Below the pieces are notes generated by a model. It was not told the DNA's origin. It did no database searches and worked only from the letters and a program-made list of their open reading frames with translations. Shown here one piece after another: positions 1 through 6,412 of a stretch of 9,307 nt of DNA (the stretch's first letter is position 1; the number at the start of each line of letters is the position of its first letter). The stretch is from an uncultured Porphyromonadaceae bacterium (GTDB lineage: Bacteria; Bacteroidota; Bacteroidia; Bacteroidales; Muribaculaceae), in assembly GCA_900548705.1 (NCBI GenBank), contig URLF01000095.1, positions 1 through 9,307 of the forward strand, written 5' to 3'. The translations under genes were made by a program, and so were the position numbers.

Positions 1-1072
1 TGGCCGACATTACGGTGAACAAGGTCTGCTGGCGCATCCCGACAATCTTGATGAAATCGGAGGCCTCGTCACGCTTCTGTTTGAGAAACATCCGGGCGGC
101 AGCCGCGCTCCTGTCTGACGACTCCGGCAACGGGGCATCGGGGGCGAAACTCCTCTCAACGGTCAGTTCGGGGATGCGGTTGAGCAATGTCAGCGTCAGG
201 TTCCCCTCGGTGTCGGCCTCCACAAGGAAGTCGGGGGTCACGGCCATAGCCGCCCCTCCGCCGGTCGACTCAAGCAGACTCGCCGGTTTGGGATTAAGTC
301 GGCTTATCACAGCGACCGCATCCTTCATCTGAGTGTCATCTATCCCCATCGCCGATACAATCCGCTGGAAATGCTTCTTGGCGAAGAGGTCGAAATAATC
401 CCTGACAGCTTCGAGAGCCGTAAGGTTGGTCACCGTGCGGGGCAATCTTTTAAGTTGGAGCAACAGGCAGTCGCGCAAATCGACCGCCCCGATGCCGGGA
501 GGGTCAAGCGACCTGACGATGTTCCAGACCTTACGCACCATCTCCATCGGGAAATCGCGTCCTTCGGAGAACGCGATGTCGTCAGCCACAGCCGAGATGT
601 CGCGGGTCAGATAGCCGTTGTCGTCAAGGTTCCCGATAATATACCGGGCAATCACGCGCTCATCATCCGTCACATTCTGCTCGTCGAGCTGACGTGTCAG
701 TGTCTCAAGCAGGGAATCCTCCCCACCCCCTACCACCGGCTCGTAATAATCTTCGGCAAGTGCCTGGGAACTGCGGAACATCTGACGGCGCAGATAGTCA
801 GGGATGTCATCCTCCGAACCATAGTCGGCCAGTTGCATGTCGCGGGCCGACTCGGTGAATCGGTCGCCATCCTCGGTCTCCAGGCTCTCCATATCAGTCC
901 CCTGCGTTTCCGGGGTGGAGGCTTCGAGAGCCGGCATCTCATCGACGGCGTTGCGCACCTCCTCCTCAAATTCCGGGCCTGACATCTCAAGCATCCTCAC
1001 ATAACGAACCTGCAACGGCGTCAGACGCTGCTGCAGTTTCTGTTCCTGTGCAAGCTGGAAACCTTTGTCCAT
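1..1072 (-). CDS. rpoN: RNA polymerase sigma-54 factor RpoN, N-terminal 357 residues (3' end cut by window)
   Basis: Sigma-54 directs RNA polymerase to -24/-12 promoters and needs an AAA+ activator to open DNA. Translation from the ATG at 1072 is open to the left edge. Residues 1-50 form the glutamine-rich region I (QEQKLQQRLTPLQ, ending DEMPALE, the usual ExNPxLE position). Residues 51-118 are acidic and variable, as in region II. The core-binding region follows, with hallmarks IGNLDDNGYL (146-155), SLDPPGIGAVDLRDCLLLQL (188-207), LNPKPA (259-264) and NRIPEL (298-303). The C-terminal DNA-binding part with the RpoN box should lie outside the window, since family members are usually about 480-500 residues. 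The gene starts 60 bp after the rnr stop on the same strand and is possibly cotranscribed with it. No Shine-Dalgarno stands close to the ATG. The identification is secure; only completeness is unknown. Confidence 0.95.
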   Translation of the reverse strand, partial: MDKGFQLAQEQKLQQRLTPLQVRYVRMLEMSGPEFEEEVRNAVDEMPALEASTPETQGTDMESLETEDGDRFTESARDMQLADYGSEDDIPDYLRRQMFRSSQALAEDYYEPVVGGGEDSLLETLTRQLDEQNVTDDERVIARYIIGNLDDNGYLTRDISAVADDIAFSEGRDFPMEMVRKVWNIVRSLDPPGIGAVDLRDCLLLQLKRLPRTVTNLTALEAVRDYFDLFAKKHFQRIVSAMGIDDTQMKDAVAVISRLNPKPASLLESTGGGAAMAVTPDFLVEADTEGNLTLTLLNRIPELTVERSFAPDAPLPESSDRSAAAARMFLKQKRDEASDFIKIVGMRQQTLFTVMSA

Positions 1073-1132
1073 AGGCAACCGGAGGAAATGATTGGTGATG
1101 GTTCAAATCAGTCAGAGAGGGGGAATCCCGTA

Positions 1133-3553
1133 TCAGGAACGTCCCGGACGGCGGCGGGTGCTGCTGCGTCCATTTCCCTCCTTACCCTTGCGGGTGGCCT
1201 TCTTTGCGCGGGCGGCACGGGCGGCGGCTACCGCCTTGGCTCCACGCGAGGTCTTCTCCCTCTTCTTTTTCTCCTGGGACTTGTCCTCCTTCTTTTTACG
1301 GGAAGGCTTCTCAAGTTTGTGGGGGATGGCACGGGCGGCCTTTTTGGCGGCGGTGTTGTTTACAGCCTGCCTGAAGGTGACAGTCTTGCCAAGGTCATCC
1401 TCACCCGGGGTCTGGAGACGCATATCGACAATCAGGAAGTCGAGCTGCTTCTTGTCGAGATTGGCATTGGCCACACGCACACGGACACGGTCGCCGAGAC
1501 GGTAGACTGTGCCACGGCGACGGCCACGGATGCAGTAGTTCTTCTCGTCGTAGTCATAATAGTCGCCGGCGAGGTCACGCATCGGGACAAGTCCTTCGCA
1601 ATGGTTCTCGTCAAGCTCGACATATATGCCCCATTCAGTGACGCCGGAAATCATGCCGTCATACTCCTCGCCGATATGGTCCTGCATGTACTCCACCTGC
1701 TTGTATTTGATGGAGGCACGCTCGGCGTTGGCGGCCAGCTGCTCCATGTCGGAGGAGTGCTTGCAGTCATCCTCAAGCTTGATGGCATCCACGCTGCGGC
1801 CACCTTTGAGGTAACGCTCCAGCAGGCGGTGAACCATCATGTCGGGATAACGGCGGATGGGGGAAGTGAAATGGGTATAGTAGTCGAAGCCAAGTCCGTA
1901 ATGGCCTACATTCTCGGTGGTGTAGATAGCCTTGGCCATAGTGCGGATAGCCAGCACCGACAGCAGGTTCTCCTCCCCCTTACCCTTGATGTCCTTAAGC
2001 ATCTTGTTAAGCGAGCGGTTGATTTCGGTGGAGCTGCCCGAGGTCTTTATCCTGTAGCCGAAAGCGGCGGCGATTGTAGCCAGGTCGGAAAGACGTGTCT
2101 GGTCAGGCACATCATGGATACGATAGACAAACGGTTTGGCCTTCTTGCGGCCTATCGGTTTGCCGATTGTGGTGGCCACGGTCTTGTTGGCCAGGAGCAT
2201 GAACTCCTCTATGAGTTTGTTGGCGTCCTTCGACTCCTTGAAGTACACACCGACGGGATGTCCCTCCTCGTCGATGTCGAAACGCACCTCCTCGCGGTCG
2301 AAATCCACCGAACCGTTCTCGAAACGCTTGGCGCGGAGTTTCTTGGCCAGACGGTCGAGGGTCAGAATCTCTTCAGTGAAATCCCCCTGGCCGGTCTCGA
2401 TGCGTTCCTGAGCCTCCTCGTAGGTGAAACGGCGGTCACTCTCAATGACAGTGCGGCAGATACGCGCGGCCTTTATCTCAGCCTCGTCGTCAAGCTCGAA
2501 CACACAGGAGAAAGCCAGTTTCTCCTCATTGGGACGGAGCGAACAGATGCCGTTGCAAAGATGCTCGGGGAGCATCGGGATTGTGCGGTCAACCAGATAC
2601 ACCGAGGTGGCGCGTTCCTTAGCCTCACGGTCGATTATCGAGTTCGGGGTCACATAATGGGTCACGTCGGCGATATGTACGCCCACCTCCCAGTTGCCCG
2701 AGGGAAGACGGCGGATTGACAGGGCGTCATCGAAGTCCTTGGCATCCTTGGGGTCGATGGTGAATGTGGTCACCCCACGGAAATCCTCGCGCAGGGCCAC
2801 CTCCTCGGGCGTGATTTCACCGCTGATTTTGTCAGCGGCTTTCTCGACATTGGCGGGATATTTGTAAGGGAGACCGAACTCGGCGAGGATGGCATGCATC
2901 TCGGCCTGGTTCTCTCCGGTCTTGCCCAGGATGTCTATCACCTCGCCACGAGGATTCTTGGCCTCCTCGGGCCAGTCGGTGATTTTCACTATCGCCTTGT
3001 CGCCGGTCACACCACCCTTGAGTTTCCCCTTGGGGATGAAAATGTCACAGGCGAGAAACTTGGAGTCGGTCTTCAGGAAAGCCATCGTCTTGTCAACCTG
3101 GAGGGTGCCGATGAAGGTCTGCTCCTTCTTCTCGACAATCTCGATGACCTCGGCCTCCGGTTCCTGGCCACGACGACGCGCGGCGATATGGATTTTTACC
3201 CGGTCGCCGTTGAGGGCGTGGAGCGAGTTGCGCTCGGCGATGAATATCGCCTCGGAATCCTCGTCGGTGATTACAGAGTTCTTGCCGTTTGAGCGGCGGA
3301 CGAAGGTGCCGGTGGCCACGCTCGACCGCTCCGGAGCCTTGTACTTACCTTTCTCAACTTCCAGAATCTCTCCGTCGAAAGCCATTTCGGCCAGCAGCAT
3401 GGCCACGGAACGCTGGGTGACGGGGGTCTTGGCACCGACAGCCGCCGACACCTGTTTATAGTTGAACGTGTTGTTGCCCTGCTTCCATATGTATTCTTCC
3501 ACCTTGTCGCGGAGCTGTTGTCGGGCGGAGGCGTTTGATCCTTTTCGAGCCAT
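1133..3553 (-). CDS. rnr: Ribonuclease R (3'-5' exoribonuclease, RNB family)
   Basis: RNase R is a processive, cytoplasmic, hydrolytic 3'-5' exoribonuclease that degrades structured RNA and takes part in rRNA and mRNA turnover. The 806-residue protein shows the family order. A winged-helix-like N-terminus (about 10-75) is followed by cold-shock OB regions (about 80-230) and the RNB catalytic domain (about 255-580). The metal-binding motif DPKDAKDFDDA puts aspartates at 267, 273, 275 and 276. GVHIADVTHYV (291-301) and SPIRRYPDMMVHRLL (564-578) are also diagnostic. An S1 domain covers about 628-712 (ISGVTEWGIYVELDENHCEG). The last 70 or so residues are a lysine/arginine-rich tail. Start ATG at 3553 gives a normal N-terminus (MARKGSNASARQQL). 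It lies 83 bp downstream of gyrB, with a perfect inverted repeat in the gap, and 60 bp upstream of rpoN. RNase II is less likely because of the N-terminal helix-turn-helix and basic tail. Confidence 0.96.
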   Translation of the reverse strand: MARKGSNASARQQLRDKVEEYIWKQGNNTFNYKQVSAAVGAKTPVTQRSVAMLLAEMAFDGEILEVEKGKYKAPERSSVATGTFVRRSNGKNSVITDEDSEAIFIAERNSLHALNGDRVKIHIAARRRGQEPEAEVIEIVEKKEQTFIGTLQVDKTMAFLKTDSKFLACDIFIPKGKLKGGVTGDKAIVKITDWPEEAKNPRGEVIDILGKTGENQAEMHAILAEFGLPYKYPANVEKAADKISGEITPEEVALREDFRGVTTFTIDPKDAKDFDDALSIRRLPSGNWEVGVHIADVTHYVTPNSIIDREAKERATSVYLVDRTIPMLPEHLCNGICSLRPNEEKLAFSCVFELDDEAEIKAARICRTVIESDRRFTYEEAQERIETGQGDFTEEILTLDRLAKKLRAKRFENGSVDFDREEVRFDIDEEGHPVGVYFKESKDANKLIEEFMLLANKTVATTIGKPIGRKKAKPFVYRIHDVPDQTRLSDLATIAAAFGYRIKTSGSSTEINRSLNKMLKDIKGKGEENLLSVLAIRTMAKAIYTTENVGHYGLGFDYYTHFTSPIRRYPDMMVHRLLERYLKGGRSVDAIKLEDDCKHSSDMEQLAANAERASIKYKQVEYMQDHIGEEYDGMISGVTEWGIYVELDENHCEGLVPMRDLAGDYYDYDEKNYCIRGRRRGTVYRLGDRVRVRVANANLDKKQLDFLIVDMRLQTPGEDDLGKTVTFRQAVNNTAAKKAARAIPHKLEKPSRKKKEDKSQEKKKREKTSRGAKAVAAARAARAKKATRKGKEGNGRSSTRRRPGRS

Positions 3554-3589
3554 ATATGTGACTGTTCAGATTGTTCTTTGTTAAATACA

Positions 3590-3618
3590 ACGCTTAACAT
3601 CGCGGGAATGTTAAGCGT
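3590..3618 (-). repeat. Perfect 11-bp inverted repeat between gyrB and rnr
   Basis: ACGCTTAACAT (3590-3600) and ATGTTAAGCGT (3608-3618) are exact reverse complements separated by a 7-base loop. The element lies 18 bases past the gyrB stop and 36 bases before the rnr start. On the minus strand the stem is followed by TGTATTTAAC, which is not a clean U-tract, so strong intrinsic termination is doubtful. It could attenuate read-through, protect the gyrB mRNA 3' end, act as a processing site, or bind a dimeric protein. The structure is certain; the role is inferred. Confidence 0.6.
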
Positions 3619-3636
3619 CATTAAAGAGTTAAAGGC

Positions 3637-5613
3637 TCAGGCGTCGATATTGGCGTAGCTGGCGTTGGCTTCGATGAATTCCCTTCGCGGGCCGACATCC
3701 TCTCCCATCAGCATCGAGAAGATGCGGTCGGCCTCGGCCGCGTCTGTGATCTGAACCTGTTTCAACAGGCGGTGTTCGGGCGACATGGTGGTGTCGCGAA
3801 GCTCCTTGTCGCTCATCTCACCGAGACCTTTGTAACGCTGCACCTTCACCTGAGGGCCGTGCTGGTCGACGAATGCCTGACGCTGCTGGTCGGTCCAGCA
3901 ATACTCCTCGATTTTACCCTTGGAGCATTTGTAGAGTGGCGGTGTGGCCAGATAAAGGTAGCCTTGCTCGATGATGGGACGCATGCGGCGGAAGAAGAGG
4001 GTCATCAGCAGGGTAGCGATATGCGAACCGTCGACATCGGCATCGGTCATTATTATGACCTTGTGGTAGGCAAGTTTCGAGAGGTTTGCCTCCTTGGGGT
4101 CATTCTCCGTACCGATGGTGACGCGCAGGGCGCGGAAGATGTTGGTGATCTGCTCGGAGTCGAACACCTTGTGTTCCATCGCCTTCTCCACATTCAGCAC
4201 CTTACCGCGCAGGGGGAGGATAGCCTGGTAGCGACGGTCGCGGCCGCTCTTGGCTGTACCGCCCGCGGAGTCTCCCTCGACAAGGAAAATCTCGCATTCC
4301 TCGGCGGTACGGCTTGAGCAGTCAGCGAGTTTGCCGGGAAGACCGCCGCCACAGAGGGGGGACTTGCGCTGGATTTTGGTGCGGGCGTCATAAGCGGCCT
4401 TACGCGCCTGGGCGGCGAGAATCACCTTGCTGACAATCGCCTTGGCCTCGGAGGGATGCTCCTCCAGATAGTTTCTCAGAGCTTCGGAGACGGCAGCGGA
4501 GACAGCTCCGGCAACCTCGGAGTTACCGAGTTTGGTTTTGGTCTGACCCTCGAACTGGGGTTCCATGACCTTGACCGAGACCACTGCGGTCAGACCCTCG
4601 CGGAAGTCGTCGCTCGAAATCTCGACTTTGCTCTTCTCAAGGAGCTTGTTGTCCTCGGCATATTTCTTGAGGGTCGTGGTCAGACCTCGGCGGAAACCGG
4701 TCAGGTGGGTACCACCTTCGATGGTGTTGATATTGTTTACAAACGAATAGACATTCTCGTTGAAGGTGGTGTTGTAGGTGAGGGCCACCTCCACGGGGAC
4801 ACCCTGACGCTCGGTGTTGAGGTGAATCACGTCGGGAATCAGCGGCTCTTTCGAGGAGTCGATGTATTTGACGAACTCGCTCAGACCGTTGGCGGAGTAG
4901 AACACCTCGCGGCGGGGGTTCCCCTCGCTGTCGAGCTGACGCTTGTCAGTGATGGTGAGGGTGATACCGGCGTTCAGGAAGGCCAGGTCGCGCAGACGCT
5001 TGGCCAGGGTGTCGTAATCGTAAACGGTAACGGTGAAAATCGACGAGTCGGGAAGGAAGGTCACCGAGGTTCCATGGTCGTCGGTCTCGCCGATGACACA
5101 AAGTTCGCTGGTGGGCTTGCCGAGGGAGTATTCCTGCATGTAGACCTTTCCGTTGCGGCGCACTTCAGCGCGGAGGTATGAGGAGAGGGCGTTCACACAG
5201 CTGACACCCACACCGTGGAGACCGCCGGAAACCTTGTAGGAACCCTTGTCGAACTTACCTCCGGCGTGGAGGACGGTCAGCACGACCTCGAGGGCACTCT
5301 TGTGTTCCTTCTCATGCATATCGACAGGGATACCACGGCCATTGTCGACCACGGTAATCGAATTGTCCTCATTGATGGTCACCTCGATATGGGTACAGAA
5401 TCCCGCGAGAGCCTCGTCTATCGAGTTGTCGACGACCTCATACACAAGATGGTGGAGACCCTTCTCGCTGATGTCGCCTATATACATGGCCGGACGCTTG
5501 CGGACAGCCTCCAGGCCTTCAAGCACCTGGATATTGCTCGCGCTGTATTCCTGGCTGTTTTTTGCCTCTGCTGAATCCGCGATATTATCCAAGTCAAAAA
5601 GATTCTCTGACAT
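3637..5613 (-). CDS. gyrB: DNA gyrase subunit B
   Basis: GyrB is the ATPase subunit of gyrase, which with GyrA introduces negative supercoils into the chromosome. At 658 residues it is the short form without the insertion found in enterobacterial GyrB (about 804). The GHKL ATPase domain shows YEVVDNSIDEA (catalytic Glu59), VVDNGRGIPVD (88-98) and GGLHGVGVSCVNALS (130-144). The transducer has GQTKTKLGN with the ATP-contacting Lys359. The TOPRIM domain carries EGDSAGG (Glu446) and DADVDGSH (Asp524, 526, 528), and PLRGKVLNVEKA covers 467-478. The C-terminal tail has RYKGLGEM (593-600). I chose the ATG at 5613 because the protein then begins MSENLFDLDN. An in-frame ATG at 5652 would add 13 residues (MVPVLIFNRLYDF) unlike known GyrB and lies inside the upstream hairpin. 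ParE is a less likely alternative because the overall match is gyrase-like. Transcribed from its own predicted promoter at 5690-5721. Confidence 0.95.
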   Translation of the reverse strand: MSENLFDLDNIADSAEAKNSQEYSASNIQVLEGLEAVRKRPAMYIGDISEKGLHHLVYEVVDNSIDEALAGFCTHIEVTINEDNSITVVDNGRGIPVDMHEKEHKSALEVVLTVLHAGGKFDKGSYKVSGGLHGVGVSCVNALSSYLRAEVRRNGKVYMQEYSLGKPTSELCVIGETDDHGTSVTFLPDSSIFTVTVYDYDTLAKRLRDLAFLNAGITLTITDKRQLDSEGNPRREVFYSANGLSEFVKYIDSSKEPLIPDVIHLNTERQGVPVEVALTYNTTFNENVYSFVNNINTIEGGTHLTGFRRGLTTTLKKYAEDNKLLEKSKVEISSDDFREGLTAVVSVKVMEPQFEGQTKTKLGNSEVAGAVSAAVSEALRNYLEEHPSEAKAIVSKVILAAQARKAAYDARTKIQRKSPLCGGGLPGKLADCSSRTAEECEIFLVEGDSAGGTAKSGRDRRYQAILPLRGKVLNVEKAMEHKVFDSEQITNIFRALRVTIGTENDPKEANLSKLAYHKVIIMTDADVDGSHIATLLMTLFFRRMRPIIEQGYLYLATPPLYKCSKGKIEEYCWTDQQRQAFVDQHGPQVKVQRYKGLGEMSDKELRDTTMSPEHRLLKQVQITDAAEADRIFSMLMGEDVGPRREFIEANASYANIDA

Positions 5614-5628
5614 AAAATCGTATAATCT

Positions 5629-5641
5629 ATTGAAAATCAAT
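5629..5641 (-). repeat. Short inverted repeat in the gyrB leader
   Basis: ATTGA and TCAAT flank three bases, just downstream of the larger leader hairpin and 16 bases before the chosen gyrB ATG. It is A/T-rich and weak as RNA. It may simply reflect the A/T-rich translation initiation region typical of Bacteroidales, so any function is uncertain. Confidence 0.3.
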
Positions 5642-5644
5642 ACC

Positions 5645-5683
5645 GGAACCATACCGGCAAAATCACGCGCCTCCTATGGTTCC
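5645..5683 (-). promoter_or_regulatory. 9-bp inverted repeat at the predicted 5' end of the gyrB transcript
   Basis: GGAACCATA (5645-5653) and TATGGTTCC (5675-5683) are perfect complements around a 21-base interval. Inside this, GGC and GCC on the minus strand could pair further. With transcription starting a few bases past the -7 motif, RNA would begin at about 5683-5686, so the hairpin would sit at the extreme 5' end of a leader of about 70 bases. It could stabilise the mRNA, act as an operator overlapping the start site, or be a regulatory leader. The repeat is seen directly; the placement relative to +1 is inferred from the promoter match. Confidence 0.5.
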
Positions 5684-5689
5684 ACGATA

Positions 5690-5721
5690 CAAAATTACGA
5701 AATTTTATTCAATCGCGCAAA
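5690..5721 (-). promoter_or_regulatory. Predicted gyrB promoter (Bacteroides-type -33/-7)
   Basis: On the minus strand TTTG (5721-5718) is followed by a 20-base spacer and then TAATTTTG (5697-5690). This fits the housekeeping promoter consensus of Bacteroides, TTTG, 19-21 bases, TAnnTTTG, at every fixed position. It sits about 77 bases before the gyrB ATG in the only sizeable non-coding gap of the window, downstream of the terminators of the preceding gene group. This supports gyrB as the first gene of its transcript. Confidence 0.7.
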
Positions 5722-5780
5722 CTTTATCCCCATCAAATGCCCTGGAACTCCCCCTCTTCACCACCATCATTGCAAATCAA

Positions 5781-5795
5781 CGGGTTACACACCCG
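5781..5795. repeat. Minor 5-bp stem-loop in the 5614-5888 gap
   Basis: CGGGT and ACCCG surround a 5-base loop (TACAC). It lies between the terminator hairpins and the gyrB promoter. The stem is short with no adjacent T-run, so it may be chance. Apart from this, the terminators, the promoter and the leader repeats, I see nothing in the 275-bp gap. Confidence 0.2.
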
Positions 5796-5822
5796 CCACA
5801 CACCGGGACGCACAAACTCGAC

Positions 5823-5850
5823 ACCCCCGTCCGGAAAACCGGACGGGGGT
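5823..5850 (-). terminator. Strong 12-bp hairpin, second terminator candidate
   Basis: ACCCCCGTCCGG (5823-5834) pairs perfectly with CCGGACGGGGGT (5839-5850) around a 4-base loop. It is the most stable hairpin in the window. On the minus strand no U-tract follows (GTCGAGTTTG), so it may act as a back-up terminator, transcription pause or mRNA 3'-end protector rather than as a classic intrinsic terminator. It lies 39 bp past the end of the upstream gene and in front of the gyrB promoter. Confidence 0.6.
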
Positions 5851-5860
5851 ATCTGCATAT

Positions 5861-5884
5861 CAAAAACCGGGGGAGAGCCCCCGC
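5861..5884 (-). terminator. Intrinsic terminator of the secreted-protein gene group
   Basis: Reading the minus strand, CGGGGG, a CTCT loop and CCCCCG form a 6-bp GC stem (5883-5868). It is followed after one G by five T residues (5866-5862). It starts only a few bases after the stop codon at 5889-5891, the right place to end the transcript of the 166-residue protein gene and the peptidase gene before it. Confidence 0.7.
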
Positions 5885-5888
5885 AGGG

Positions 5889-6389
5889 TCACTTCTTCAC
5901 CACCTTGACGGCGGGATGGCAGTCGGGAGCCACAACATAGACTCCAGAGGCCAGGCCGGCAAGAGAGAGACGGGCGTTGCCATCCTCGGCGGCAACCGAC
6001 ATGAGACGGTGACCGGCGGTATCGAACAGCTCCACGCGGGTCAGCTTACGGGAAGCCAACACGACCTCCTCCCCGTCAAAACCGAACGAGAAATCATCCT
6101 CGCCGAGCGACGCGGCATCGAGCGCGCTCTGCCAGTTCTTCTCGAAATCAATATGGGAAACCTCAGCGCGTGGAATCTCCAGATCCTCGATCTCGGCGGC
6201 GGTCACCAGCAGATTGTCACCGGCGAAGGTCACTTCCGGAGCCGACGGGAGCCCGTAACGGACTACCCTCCCGTCAGTCTTGTTGATTTTCACGATGGTG
6301 ACCAGTTCTCCGGCATCCTGGGCCTGGGCCATATGGCCGGTCGCCATTGAGAGCAACACGACACATAGAGTTAAAATTATCTTTTTCAT
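5889..6389 (-). CDS. Small exported protein with T9SS-like C-terminal sorting domain
   Basis: This 166-residue protein begins with a clear signal peptide (MKKIILTLCVVLLSMATG, probable cleavage after AQA at residue 23). Residues about 28-83 form a short module with the pattern of a hydrophobic strand, charged turn, PEVTFAGDNLLVTAA and IPRAEVSHIDFE. I recall this pattern from many small secreted Bacteroidales proteins of unknown function. Residues about 117-166 look like a type IX secretion sorting domain: VELFDTAGHRLMS, then LAGLASGVYVV and a basic end KVVKK. No enzymatic motif is visible. It would be exported to the periplasm and perhaps moved across the outer membrane and anchored, if the organism has the T9SS. 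It starts 23 bp after the S8 peptidase stop, is the last gene before the terminators, and is probably cotranscribed. The specific role is unknown. Confidence 0.85.
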   Translation of the reverse strand: MKKIILTLCVVLLSMATGHMAQAQDAGELVTIVKINKTDGRVVRYGLPSAPEVTFAGDNLLVTAAEIEDLEIPRAEVSHIDFEKNWQSALDAASLGEDDFSFGFDGEEVVLASRKLTRVELFDTAGHRLMSVAAEDGNARLSLAGLASGVYVVAPDCHPAVKVVKK

Positions 6390-6412
6390 TTCAAAGCTTC
6401 TAATTTGTTATG

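Noticed and set aside
371..982. 203-codon plus-strand frame at the left end
   Set aside because: Antisense to rpoN, whose frame on the minus strand carries clear sigma-54 motifs from 1072 to the window edge.
1088..2719. 543-codon open frame on the plus strand opposite rnr
   Set aside because: It lies wholly antisense to an unmistakable RNase R. The translation is low-complexity with no domain, as expected from third-position bias of a GC-rich gene read backwards.
3271..3621. Minus-strand frame starting in the gyrB-rnr gap and overlapping rnr
   Set aside because: Overlaps the RNase R N-terminus in another frame; its start lies in the inverted repeat and the product has no recognisable feature.
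5614..5652. Longer GyrB start giving 13 extra residues
   Set aside because: The extension is not GyrB-like and begins in the leader hairpin; the ATG at 5613 gives a normal N-terminus. Still possible but less likely.
5676..6350. Plus-strand frame spanning the gap and the small secreted protein gene
   Set aside because: Crosses two terminator hairpins and the gyrB promoter and is antisense to a gene with a good signal peptide; no motif in its translation.
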